A stretch of 64,000 bases of DNA from the NCBI GenBank assembly GCA_011009095.1, contig VTPC01005892.1, positions 1 through 64,000 of the forward strand, in the 5' to 3' direction. Source of the DNA: Ignelater luminosus. Taxonomy: Eukaryota > Arthropoda > Insecta > Coleoptera > Elateridae. The notes beneath the pieces were generated by a model. That model had not been told where the DNA came from and made no database searches. It was given only the letters and a program-made list of their open reading frames with translations. Below, piece after piece: positions 50,721 through 62,745 of this stretch. Positions within the stretch are counted from its first letter, which is position 1; every line of letters begins with the position of its first letter. Both the position numbers and the translations under genes were made by a program.

Positions 50721-53095
50721 TTCTACTACTTTATGCTAATGCCACTAAACTGACGCAGCAGTTTCTCGACAAAGTTCAGAAAAAAATAACTTTCCAGTTT
50801 AATGTTTTCTTTATTGTAGGAAATTATTCAGATTTAATTTGAATTTTTAAACGGAGATTAATGATTCTGAAGATGAATTACAGTGGAGATAAAACGTCGA
50901 AAACTGAATGTATGTTTATTTCTTCTTCATACTGGAGTTTATCAAACTGGTTTTCAGATTATATTGTTTGAATATATTCGTGTTATTAAAATGTCATTAA
51001 CGTTGAATACGTCGGCGTTGTTTCACATATAACGGCATGATAAAACTCCGATAGCGTTGTTAGAAAATTTGTTTTGATTAACTACTATTAAGAATTAATT
51101 ATATGCAGGCTGGTTTTTCAATTATATATTTTTTGGAAGAAGAATATTAGTTTTCATTTATTTAAATTGCTTTTTAATTTCTTTTTTCGATTTATTGTTT
51201 TCGTTGTTTCAGCAATTAGTTAAATACATACAAAAAAGTTTAGGATTTTATTTACCATGCGTATCGAAATTCGTGAATTTCTTGAATCAAAACTACATAA
51301 ACCAAACTTAAATTCATAAAATTTCAGTTCGATTCTATATGCTGAAATTAGTAAGATTTTTGCAGAATATAAAAATCATTACAAATTAAACAGATTGAAG
51401 TAGAAATATAAAAAATAACAATCAAGAAAATAGGAATAATCTCTACTGATTTATTAAAATTGTAGGTTTCGACGGTTTCAGAACCTATAAAATACTTAGT
51501 AAGTCTGAAGATAGGCAGCAGAATATTACGTAGCAACAATTTACTATCGTTCATAAACTATTCTAACTGTAGGTGGTACCCGTCAGAGCACTTTAACTAA
51601 TTTTAATTGTATTTCAAATACTATGTTTCTGTTTTGTTGGATCTTCAGTTCTATTTGGTCTAATATCAATTAAAAAAAAAGAAAATTAAGGCAAAACGCT
51701 AATATATTTACCAACCTATATTGTTGGATTCGCAATTCCATTTGGCCGATGTGAGTTAAAAGAAAGAAAATTTAGGCAAAGCCAGGCAAAACGCTAAATG
51801 ACTATCTTTTCCATTACTAAACATTATTATCTGTTTATACAGATATCACCAAATGAATGATAATCCCAATTGGCTTTCCTATATATTTTAACAAAGTTTC
51901 AAAGCTTCTAACTTAGTCAATTTCATCCTAGCAAACTTCTATTGAGATTAAGATGTCTTGTCTGCAAACTATCAAGTTTTGGTCTGCATTATAAATTCGG
52001 CCAAATCGAATGATTTTGATCAAAGGCAATAATTACCACTTCATGATCCTTAATATCTTAAAACTGTCACTAATAAATACTATAGGTACTTTCTGAGCAG
52101 TAATAGAACAAAGCAAAAAATTAGACAGTTGTCTTCTCTTTGGATTTTCTCGCCATTTTTCATTTTGGCATGAAACTGTTCACCAGAAAAAGATTTTTCT
52201 TTTCTATCTCACAGGTATTCAAAGGTCTTGCACCCAGAAAACAACCAATTTGTATTCTTAATCTAGATAAAAGCAGAGAAAAAAATACACAGAATGTAAA
52301 CGTTCTGAACTGTAATTGTTTTTTTAGAGCATTGTAAACGTATCATGCAAGATAAGACTAAAGATGATCAATAAACAATAACCTTTTTCTCAACTACAGT
52401 CTTTTATCATTTTAGGCAAAGTTAGTTAATACTGTACAGGGATTAGTAGGCTTTCCAGTATAGCAGTATGTCGCCCTTACCAAAAGATGTTTGTGTTCTA
52501 TTTTATTGTCAAGGGATCTACCAAGTTTGACTACTGCAGCTTTAATAGTTTCGAGTTTCAATATTTGTTGAAAGAAAAGTATTGGTCCCAAGAAAATCTT
52601 GACAAATGAAAAAAGTGAAGCTGTTATTAAAAATATTTCCAAAAGAAAAGTTTAACACCTAAAGAAATAGTTAACGTGCAGTGATATTATATGCAACATT
52701 AATTGTAAACTCTTGTGATTACATTAAGAAAAAAAGGAAAGGAAGGTTATCACGAGGAATTCTCTTTTATTAATAACAATGCTTTGCCCTATATCTATCA
52801 GTACAACTTCCATATACAGTGTGTTCGTTCAAACAGGACCAAGCCTGAATCTTCGTTAATATTCATGACAGAGCAAAAAACCCTGAATAAAAGATGAATG
52901 ACGTTTATCAGCCGACTAGGTGATAAATGTAAAGGTTTGATATTATGTCTTTTTTTTCTTTAAATGGCGTAATGTATTTTTTATTTCTTCATCAAATGGA
53001 GATTTCTTTCTTTCCAAATATGTAAAAATATCTTAGCCTTACAATACAGAATTTCCGAGAAAAACAAATACTTATTGAACAATATTAATATTATC
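50721..53095. other. AT-rich DNA, no gene seen
   Basis: The only recognisable item is a GAAGATGA..AAAACGTCGAAAAC motif at 50868-50911, related to the fold-back motif at 8.2 and 9.85 kb. A small internal duplication, GGCAAAACGCTAA, occurs near 51690 and 51785. Confidence 0.4.
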
Positions 53096-53400
53096 AGTCA
53101 ATAAAACAAACAATGGACATATATATCCCAATGGCGTTTAGGCGTAAGCTAGGGTTTCAACAAGATAACGCCCCTCCTTACAAAGGAAGAAGCATCCGGA
53201 TCTTCTCAGATTTCAAATTCGAAAATAACTGGATAGAAAATAGTGACCCTATCACTTGACCAGCTAGGTCACTTGACTTAGCAATTCTAGATTTCTTTAT
53301 GGGGGAATGTATCAACAACAAGTTTGTGATTGTGATCATGCGTCAGGCATAACAAAAACTCCTAGCATATTACGAACAGAAAAAAGAGCTAAGCCGCGCA
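53096..53400 (+). pseudogene. Tc1/mariner transposase relic
   Basis: The plus strand reads LGFQQDNAPPYKGRSIRIFS (from about 53149), the second catalytic block, then after stops PARSLDLAILDFFMGE (about 53260-53310), which corresponds to RSPDLTPLDFFLWG. Upstream and downstream parts of the enzyme are not recognisable. It is closer to the mariner fragment at 8.9 kb than to the relic at 4.1-5.1 kb in its third block. Confidence 0.7.
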
Positions 53401-54560
53401 TTGCAAATTTGAGATTTAAGATGTTCCAAATATTTCTTCCACTGCTATGAGGGTCCCATCTTGCTGAAACCACAGTTCACGTCTAATTGCCAGTGAAATA
53501 TCTTCTCAATAATCGTCAAATTTCCAACGTCTACTGTTTGTTTTGTATTATTTTTATTTTTTATTTGAGAATCTGTTGATATATTAGACTAGGAAATGAA
53601 AAACTCAAAATAATTACTCTATTGATGTTCCTAGATGAGAAAGTTTTTAAGCTCACCAGCTTTTAAAACCGGTATTTCACAGTTTATAAATTTATAACTG
53701 TATATGAAGGTTATTAAGATAAACTTGTAATTAGCAGTAATAAAAATACACATCTTTAATGACGGACGTATTATAACTTGCGAAATTTGATCTGACATAA
53801 TGTTAACGCTACTTGCAAAACGTATTTAGATTAAATTTATCGCGTACGGCGGCGTGATCTAAAGTTAATCGCTGATTTCGCAGTACTCGTAATTTTCAAG
53901 ATTGAAAGCTTATGTGGCCCGCCTAGATCCCAAGTGCATTAGTTGTGCATCTCTGGTATAGATGACCAATATCTGTTTGGTGGTGTTTCTGTTTCTGAAT
54001 GTCTTTGCAATCTTTCTTTCAATGTTTTGACTATATGAACCTTATTTTTTAAGACCTTTTACATAGATTCAATACTGATCTTCAGTTAATTGATATATTA
54101 AATGCCTTCTTCACCTTCTGCATTTAATTTCTGAAAGAAGAGGAGTAGGAATGTTTGCACACAGACGAGAAATGCAAACTGGAATGTTCAACGATGGTCG
54201 ATGATAATATTCCTATGTAGTTCTTCGATATCAACTTTGTTGTTGCAACCGTTATCTCAAGTACTGATTAAAGAAGAAGCTAAAATGAAATTCTTAACAA
54301 GATTCTTTTGACTCCTGCTTTTGTAAATCAGAGTTCAACTTTTTTATGTTAACCTGCACACAGGATTTGAAAATATTGTTTTTTGACGAATATCTAGGTA
54401 GCCATAATTTATTTTGAAGAAACAAATACATTACCTAACATATTGACCTCAAAGTAAGTAACTTCTCTTTCCGCCAATTCAACAAACCTTCTACTTCTTG
54501 CCGTTTCTGAGATTCATATGAAATATAATCAGTCAAAAGGAAATGTCTGAAGATTTGTTG
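53401..54560. other. No gene seen
   Basis: This lies between a mariner relic and a LINE relic. The end nearest 54560 may include further decayed LINE sequence that I cannot read. Confidence 0.4.
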
Positions 54561-54589
54561 CCGTTTTCCTGCACATCACATAGGTAAGT

Positions 54590-54970
54590 ATACGATATTG
54601 TCGCTTTTGGATTTTAGTAAGGCATTTGATTACTTAACCACGACATGATTCTTGCTATACTGCATTATATGGGATTGGGAGAGTCTGCGATTACATTTAT
54701 CAAAAGCTAGTTATATAGGCGGAAGAATTTAAAAGGTCAAAATTGGCAGTAAAGTGCCAAGAGCGATGAGTACCACAAGAGGGATCCCTCAAGGGTCTAT
54801 ACTTGAACATACAATATACACGAGTAGCTTTTGTAAACAAATTCAAACGTGTAATATACGTATGTACGCCGATGACACTAAATCTACCATTCCTTTAACT
54901 TTGTCAACGATAACCAAGTTGTAGAAGACATAAACTCAGATTTAAACATTGTATTTCAGATGTCAAATAA
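54590..54970 (+). pseudogene. Non-LTR retrotransposon reverse-transcriptase relic
   Basis: One frame carries three motifs in order: LLDFSKAFD (54604-54630), RGIPQGSIL (54778-54804) and YADDT (54865-54879). These are RT motifs of jockey/CR1-like LINEs, with YADD the catalytic site. The first and last are only 87 codons apart, shorter than usual, so an internal deletion is likely, and a TGA follows the first motif. A typical INSDLN helix follows YADDT. No endonuclease domain or tail was found. Confidence 0.82.
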
Positions 54971-55079
54971 ACAACATACGATAGCTTGATGATAGTTTAT
55001 TGTTGAGAAAGCAAATAATTTAGATTTAGTTTTTTATAGAACGTTGAGATTTTAAGATTCACAGCCTGTGAAGATAAAG

Positions 55080-56600
55080 TCAGTGCAACCAAACGCTTCC
55101 AGGTTACACAACATCTTAATACGGTTAAACATCAAAAGTGTGTTGCTTTTAAAAAGAAAAAACAAACATTATTACCGACCTCCTTACTGTGTAGTGCATT
55201 AGTGGCTGCAGATATTCCACTGAGCAAAATTAACCATCCCGTATTTAGAAGATTCTTGGAAGAAATTTCAACTATGCCAGTACCCGATGAATCAAGTCTG
55301 AAGAAAAATTGACTATTCGGTTTGTACCAGGACACAGTCGAGTTAATTAGGAGAGATGTAGGCTACTAATTAATGAATCTACGGATAACATAAAGAGGTG
55401 TGTAGAAATTTCATTTCATTCGGAAATAAATACCAAATCCTATCTTTCAACCACGGATGCGGCGGCTTGCTGGGTGTCCTTGGGTACACCACCGCTCCAC
55501 CACTCACATGGGCCACCTACGTCGCGGGGAGCCCAATAACATCTCCTCCGCGGATTGGCGCGGGGTCTGCTCGGTGCCGGCCATATGTTCATGCCATCAG
55601 TTCAGCGAGCGCACGTTTACTTCCAAACTCTTTTCCAACCAGGCTTAAGAGGAATTAAATTTCCTAAGGAGCCAGCCGCCTACGGCGGCATTTTACATTG
55701 ATCTCTCTCTCAACCACGGACATTTTTGAAAGCAGAAATCATTCGGCTGTTATTCAATTATTTAGTCTCTCGATGACTCTTTTATGGCCAAAAGAAATTC
55801 AGTATAATAAAGTACTACTTTTTTACTGATGTAGCCCCTTATGTGTCAAGTCTGGAAAAGGGCTTTAATTTTTATACGAGAAGGTGAGCCACCTTACTTG
55901 CCTCGCTTATGGATTACATCGCGTCGCGAATAAAGTGCGGGAAATACAGCCCAAAGTAAATAACATAATTTCAGCTACAAAAAAGTGTTTTTTAAAGCTC
56001 CCAATCGTGTAAATAAATTTAGGGAAATGGCACCAGGAGTACCACTTCCTCCGGAGTCTCATGTAACTAAGTGGGGTACTTGGCTTTCTGCTGCAGAATA
56101 TTATGCAAAAAGGAAATTGCAATACATTTAGCAAAGACAGCGCACTAGGCCTAGAGAAAGCATAAGACGCAGTTAATGCTAAGGAAACACGGGAGGAGTT
56201 GCTATTTATTTTAGCAAATTTTAATTGTTTAGTAAAAACAATAAGTAAATCAGTAACACAAGGAATATCAATTGAAAAATGTATTAACCTCATAAATTTT
56301 ACTTGAAAATGTTAAAGAGTCGAAGGGGTTAGCCGAAAAACAAGAATTTAAATGTTTTAGACAGCAATGTAGGTTTTAATTTAATTAAAAAAGTAAATGA
56401 AGTAATAACAGCAAGGTGACACAGTGGATTAACTTAAATGCGACACTATAGTAGAACTAAATAATTTTATTTATGTTCCATCACTTACATCTTGCGAAGT
56501 TGAAAGAAGTTTTCTAAGTGCAAAACAATCTTTTCAGATAGATAGATAGACATCCATTTACTTTCGATAATTTAAAATTGTATGCAATTGTAAATAGGAA
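55080..56600 (+). mobile_element. hAT transposase relic of a third type, split by an insertion
   Basis: The N-terminal part reads VSATKRFQVTQHLNTVKHQK, then ALVAADIPLSKINHPVFRRF and MPVPDESSLKKN (55080-55315), matching the CGGBP1-like start of this hAT group. LYQDTVELIRRDVG and LINESTDNIKRCV follow, the last corresponding to the first catalytic Asp region with Asp replaced. After an insertion at 55458-55705 the text resumes with VIQLFSLSMTLLWPKEIQYN, then FREMAPGVPLPPESHVTKWG (about 56020-56080) and TSCEVERSF (56487-56513), the catalytic Glu and dimerisation start. Many stops and shifts. It differs from both the ZMYM1-like and the SCAND3-like elements elsewhere in the window. Confidence 0.8.
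55443..55720 (+). mobile_element. GC-rich 248-bp insertion with 15-bp target duplication
   Basis: TCTTTCAACCACGGA (55443-55457) and TCTCTCAACCACGGA (55706-55720) flank a strikingly GC-rich insert. The hAT protein text reads on across the insert, confirming it as an insertion. The insert ends near a strong hairpin GCCGCC-TAC-GGCGGC and an AT-rich ACATTGATCTC tail. A long duplication and a 3-prime hairpin fit a SINE or a 5-prime-truncated LINE tail placed by target-primed reverse transcription. It has no poly(A). Family unknown. Confidence 0.7.
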
Positions 56601-58647
56601 TTTATTGTTGTAAATATTTTAATATAGCAATTTAATTTCTAAGTTGTGCGGTGTGTTCATTAATGACTGAACGTGCCGCCTCTCAAAGATTTTTTATTAA
56701 CAGCTTATGTATCAGTGTGATAAGAACTAGTGGTTGCAAACTAGAAAAACGTTACTTATGTAACCCGATATGCACAAAATTAATTATCTCAGAGATTAGT
56801 TTTGGCATATTTGTCGCAGTCGTATTTGAACACCCTGTATAATCTTTACAATAGAAATTGAAATAAATGTGAATTTATTTTTTTGTTTCCAAAATAACAA
56901 AGGTGTATATTTTCTTTAAATTTTCTTTTAGGTGCATTTTCATCCCATATCTAAGTCATATTTTAGAATTTTACAGTGCGTAAGTGCATGCCCATATTGG
57001 CATTTTTAAGAGCCTAGTCCTAATTATCAGCTTAGCAGCTACCTGATTCATTTAAATTTAAATTTAAATATTTCTGAAACATACGCATATATATTATCAA
57101 GAATTTTGTGCAAAATATGCAACAAGACGTTCAAGATATGCAACAGTATATGCAAAATATGCACAATAAAAAACTTTTTGAATTTAATTTTAACAATATG
57201 TTTTGTTTTTGGTTTAGTTTGATAATTTACAACAAAGGAATGAACTAAAAATAAGTAAATACTGATTATGCCTGGAGTTTAGCCCTGCTGTAACTATTTA
57301 AGTAAAAGTAAAAAGAACAAGTGCAGAGTTGAATTACGTAAATATACATATTCTCAGAGAAGATCAATACTTTATAGAAAACCAACAACTACATTAAAAT
57401 ATTGCAAAATGAAGAAGACTTGATATGAACAAGGTTAAATGCAATCTTTTTGTACGTAAACACACTCAAAATTTAAAAGATTACTAGAATTCGCCGTAGA
57501 ATAAATAAAATATGCTGTAGAATTAGAAAAAAATATAAGCAAATATGTGCATCGCGTTACAATATGCATTTTGCATAAAATCCGTGTGCATATTCATGCC
57601 TTTTATTATTATTCAATGCATTTACAAAATAATGGATTTTATAAAACAAGGCGAGGATCGAAGAACAGTACAGCACTGAACGCTCACCTTGAGATTCTGC
57701 ATTTCGTCTATTACATAAGAATTTATTGTGATGTTTGCTTTTCTTGGAAATTGTTGCAAAATAAATACTATTTTTATTATTACATCATTTGAAAGCAGAA
57801 AGATTATTTAATTTGAAGTACTGTATAATATCCATCTGTACTTGGTTCTTTGCAGTTAAATGTAAGATTTAAGTTTTAATATATTTCTAGCCTAAGATAC
57901 TGTGATTGATGTGTATTCAGAAATTTGCAAATGTATCATGGATAACGAGTCCTTAGATACTCAGCTTAGAAATTCGTTCCTTGCTTGAGCGCTGCACGAA
58001 TAGTTGCGGTTTTGGCCTACATATTGAAAGACTCAACTGGCTTTCGCCATTGGTGAAGTCCTTTTCTTATATGTAAATAAACTGCTGTTGCAAAAATGAC
58101 TGTTTCAACTCAAATAAATGTTCATATAGTCAAATACATTCTAGCAAGATAAACTACTATTTATTTTTTCATCAAATGCGACATTTCGACAAAATTTAAA
58201 AATTTCGTTTCTGAATTCGTACATTCTGTTGGTCTGTTGCCATGTTCCGTAATTTTACAGGACATGTTATACGTAGGTATATGAAATTAACTTAGAATTT
58301 TATTCTGATTATAGATACTTAATCGGTATTTCCATATCTCGAATAGTTTTCGAGGTAATCGATATTTTTTGTTTTTTTTTATTTTAAATTTCGTCATGAT
58401 CACGCTTGAATTTTCACTGATTTATTATAAAGTTGCAATTCTTAATATGAACACGGATTTTACTATTTCAAATTCTGTTTTACTTGCAGATTTTTAGGAA
58501 CTAAAGCGCTTCAATCGCAGTCTACTATACGGTTAGTAATGTGTTGAGAAATGTTATTGGTTCTAATTGATCGTGACGTAGGCGTTAAGTTTAAGATTGA
58601 GGTTAATGGCATCAAAATTGAAAATATGTTAGTAGGGAAAATTTTTC
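56601..58647. other. AT-rich DNA, no gene seen
   Basis: At 57110-57170 a short tandem of ATATGCAA-type units is visible (GATATGCAACAG, then TATATGCAAAATATGCAC). No coding sequence is supportable. Confidence 0.4.
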
Positions 58648-58805
58648 ATGTCAGCAAACGTTAACAAAAACGCAAATAGGAACGCTATAAAAGAGACTTG
58701 TTATAAAATTATGCTTACGTCAGTTATTACATCAGCTACCATACTGTCAAAACAACAAGAAGATGCAACTGATTTATATTCTTTAGGTTCGCATTTTTAT
58801 TCTTG

Positions 58806-58880
58806 CATTCTAAAGCCAACATCACACAAGTATGACCAGTTTTCCGTTATCAAAGATTACCGCCTGGAGTAGTGAATATA
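58806..58880. repeat. Dispersed repeat fragment, copy of 17345-17420
   Basis: ATTCTAAAGCCAACATCACA, then TATGACCAGTTTT, ATCAAAGATT and CTGGAGTAGTGAA match the other copy. Here the repeat overlaps the end of an open frame (58648-58872) which I therefore do not treat as a gene. Confidence 0.6.
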
Positions 58881-59670
58881 ATATTTGACTATAGATGTTA
58901 AAATCAATTCTATCAGCTCTATTTTTATTATTTGTCGATGATTTTCTAATCTCTTTTGTTAGCCACTATAGTAAGCAAAATCTGGATCATAATATGGTTT
59001 TGGAAACTGTTTAAGAATATTTCTAATATGGAGTCAAAATAGTTAGTGTTCTAATGAAACAAATTATACTTTGCTTTGCAAAAATCTTACATCAAAATAT
59101 CAGTATTGTAAAGAAGACTGTTCAGTTCTGTAAGTCATGCGGGTCCTGCTCTTTCTCCTGCGTAGATGCTTTTAATGTACTATAGAGTTTGCCCAAATTC
59201 TCTCTAAACTGTTTTCTTATAAGTACACAATAAAAAATTATACATCTTTACCACAAACTACTATCAAAATGTGCACGCACTTTTAAAACCTTTGTCATAA
59301 GCCGATAGTCACGATCAATAAATAAATGTACTTCAATGCAGTTACTAATTTATTGCATTGATGATTCAAGAACAAACGGAAAACAGTTTTGATCGATTTT
59401 AAAATCTTATAAGAATATAACATGAAACTCGTTTTATGAATCGAATGTGATCAAATTTCTAATTTGGGTAATAGTCACGCTACTTGAAGAGCAGCGCCAG
59501 GAGAATATTTGTCAACTTCTATTATTCAGCTCAAAGTAAAGCGGCAACACTCCGTTATCTTTTAATAACCATTCGCTAATTAATTTGGACTAAATCCAAT
59601 TTGCTACGTATCTATCTGTGATCTAGTTTAGATTTATTAGAAGAAAAACGAAAATACGCAGCTACATAAA

Positions 59671-59859
59671 TTAAAGATGAAAGCTTTTGTTTCTCGAAAA
59701 ATCGAGAAACCAAGGCCAACTGGCTTCGTTTCTGTAGTTTCCTTGACATTCAAAACCACCGTAGAGATGAGCTGCACAAAATGAAACACAAAAAACAATA
59801 AAAATTCCAATTTCCAGATAAATGTGTTTCAAAACAATAATTATTGTGTATACAGTCAA
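59671..59859 (-). CDS. Small open frame with signal-peptide-like start, speculative
   Basis: The 62-codon frame begins with a hydrophobic segment (IYLEIGIFIVFCVSFCAA), which looks like a signal peptide with a cleavable AA-H site, followed by a short polar tail containing GGFECQGNYRNEASWPWF. A TTTTGTGCAG upstream of the tail could equally be a splice acceptor, so the tail might be an exon of a longer protein. Composition alone is weak evidence. I do not recognise a family. Confidence 0.15.
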   Translation of the reverse strand: MTVYTIIIVLKHIYLEIGIFIVFCVSFCAAHLYGGFECQGNYRNEASWPWFLDFSRNKSFHL

Positions 59860-60479
59860 AAAAATGATTTAGATTAGATTAAAATGGTTCCAATAACGTA
59901 AATACTTGGTTTTCCCATTGTAATCCATTATCGACTCAACATGAAAGTATATATAGTACACAGAACAAATTGATAATGAATTACAATTATTCTTTTCTTA
60001 TTAATCTATAATTTGTTCTTCAAATGAAATGAAATTAAACCAGTTTAATTAATTAGAGCTTTAATAATTAATTCGCTGAATATTCCAGTTACAACTACAA
60101 AAAATCTCAATTAAATTTCAGAATTTCAAAACAATAAGTACTAATTTCGTAATCAAATTAAAACAATGCTAACATTATTTGAATAAAATTAAATTTAATA
60201 ACGTTCTTGTAATCACTCTAAATAAAATTTACTGTAACGAAGATAAACTCACTGTTATCAGTAAATACACGCTACATCGACCTGATATTATCTAAAGTTC
60301 AGAATTCCTATATACTTACAACATTATAATATAAGCTAGCATATTTATCACCAAACAAACTTTATTACTGCTTATATTATAAATTTCGAAACATACAGAA
60401 TAAATAAATAAAAATACTGATGCGCAAAAATCTATGTAGATAAAATGATTGATGTAAAAAAAATAGATTAATGATGGCA

Positions 60480-61560
60480 ATCACTCATTTTAGATTAAAT
60501 TAATGGAGATGGAAGGAGAACGGTCGGACGGTCAAAGTGAATAGTGAGAGAGTAAAAGCAAATAAAAGGCTGCTTTGGTTGAAAACATTTCCGTACGGTC
60601 GATCTCAAATGTTTTTACGTTTTGAGGTCATGTTGAAATACAGCGCTGGTACTGTCGTAATAAGCAGAGTCAGAACGCTAATTATAGTACGGAAAACAGT
60701 ATAGAGTGTCTGTTGGATAATTGGGTACGAGTTAGTTAGTGATAATAACAGCAGCAGACTGCCATTGATCGAACTATAAATTTCGTGCTACGTCAACTCT
60801 CTCTACTGGTTTACATGTAGTGAAATTTCTACACGAATACTCCCCGTTTTATTGTTCGGCTGTATTTCTGTAGATTTATACAGCTGTACGCATCGTGCTT
60901 CCCGCATCATATGTTTACAGAACAAAAGACTCTTTCACTCCCATATAAAATCAAAATGGATGAGCTAACCGCTATCATATATACATTGTCAACGTCAATA
61001 CGAATTTCCAGTTTAATTTCGCCTATTTCTTGCTGCTACTCAGGTTTAAAAAAGCACTAAAATTCCAAAACCATGAAACGATCAAATAAAAAATCTAATA
61101 ATTCTGAATACATTTCATAAATCTTCAAAAAGAAAACAGAAATTCAAGAAAAATATATAAAAAGGAGTGGCAGGGCTGGTAGCCTCAACTATTGATCGCG
61201 ATTCTCGCCAATGGAAGATTCGAGGTCTCTGGGGATGGAAATGGGAAAACTCGATTCTCTCTCTTTTTCGACCGCTTTGGGCCTTTCCAGCGCGTATAGA
61301 AAGAGGGGCAATAACTTATATTTTTGATAGGCACTCGTCGTTCTTTTCATCCGTTTATTGTTCTTGCGAAATTTGGTATAAAGTGATTCGCTTAGACGAT
61401 GTTCTAAACAGAATGGTTCCCGTAATTAATTTTGCTAGGGAGGTGAACTGGAATAATTTCATCCAGTCTCTTTGTTTCGTTAACAGTTTAATCCTTGTTT
61501 ACAGTTACATGTTGACGTTAGGCTGAAACCTATCTCTTCATAACCTGAATTCATTTCCGT
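60480..61560 (+). other. GC-richer segment with an unassigned open frame
   Basis: The interval has higher GC than its flanks. CTATAAATTT (60774) is TATA-like. The frame 61167-61526 is open for 119 codons but starts with GTG, not ATG, shows no domain, and overlaps a CTCTCTCTC run. It may be a UTR or an unrecognised exon. I cannot support a gene. Confidence 0.25.
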
Positions 61561-62511
61561 TTAAAGGTCATGAAGCAACTTGTTAAAAATCTAGTTTTTT
61601 TGCCTTTTATTTTATACAAAGCAATATTTCATTTTATACATATTGTGTAAATTATAAAATAAGTTATGTTTAAGATATTTTAGGAATAGTAAATAATAGA
61701 TACAGTCGAATTGATTACATTAATCTTAATTAACAATATCGTTAGTTGTTGAAAATTATCTAAAAAAATAAACTTATCCAAACAATGCATAGATACTATA
61801 TGCCCTAGATCAGTAGAGAGCGGATTTACACAGAATGTAAGTATGTATCTCAACTGCGCTATCTAAAATGTTGATTAATAAAATATCCTTTGTGTGTTTT
61901 TCCATTTCTATTTTCTTCATTTGAGAGTTTGATAGCCTTATAGAACCAGGCAATAATCGATCCACCTAGGCTGGAGTTCTTAGAAATGAGGTGAATGAAG
62001 GATCACCCTAGATAAGATAGTTGTCTTTATAGTTACAGAATCGCTAGTAATCAACTTCAACTTGCCAGGTTTACTCCAGAGTAATGGTAGGCGGTATCAG
62101 GTACTATTACTAGGTAATAAGGAAAATAAACGAATTTGCACACATTATTACATCGCAGATAAAATGAAACTATTGAATGCACCGGCATAGATTCAGTTGG
62201 AAGCCTTTCGTAGATAAAAGACATTAAAATGTAAATTGTAGTTGTCATGACAATTAGTTCTGCTTCACGCATTTAAATTAAATTCCATTCAACTATGGGC
62301 GATTCAAATTACAGTCCCGCGCGCTTTAATGTCAGTAATTTTGACATAAAGGAGGCACCTTGCTTGTGTGCAAATAATTCCATTCCAAGTACTAAAAATG
62401 TGAGTGTAAGGCTTAGCCTTTTCGAAAATTCTGGCTTATTTAAATGAGACCTCCAAGATCTGAAGCAATTTTAAATGTCAGCAATGTAATTCGAAGTAAG
62501 TGAATTAAGCA
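61561..62511. other. AT-rich DNA, no gene seen
   Basis: No recognisable feature. Confidence 0.4.
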
Positions 62512-62745
62512 GAAGTTTAGAATAAAAAACGACTTAAGTTCCGAATTTTCTCAAAAATCAAATTGCCATGTTTGAACTGCACCTACGAAGAAAGGTAACA
62601 CGATTTTTTAATTTAATTTAAACACGTTGTTTTTCAATAAAAAAATTAGTTTCAAATTTGTTAGAAAATCGCGTTAGTTCAGTTCAAACATGGCTATCTG
62701 ATTTTTGAGCAAATTTGAGATTTAGTCGTTTTTTTATTCTAAAAT
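62512..62745. repeat. Inverted repeat (hairpin MITE), ~100-bp arms
   Basis: The left arm holds TTTAGAATAAAAAACGACTT and, further in, CTCAAAAATCAAATTGCCAT followed by GTTTGAACTG. The right arm is the reverse complement with a few changes (CAGTTCAAACATGGCTATCT..GATTTTTGAG..GTCGTTTTTTTATTCTAAA). The arms are separated by about 45 bp. It is non-coding. Outer boundaries and target duplication were not resolved. Confidence 0.65.

Noticed and set aside
58648-58872. 74-codon plus-strand frame as a small protein gene
   Set aside because: Its end lies in a dispersed repeat also present at 17.35 kb, so the frame is more likely repeat-derived.
61167-61526. 119-codon plus-strand frame
   Set aside because: It lacks an ATG at its start, has no recognisable domain and overlaps simple sequence. 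Kept only as a noted GC-richer segment.
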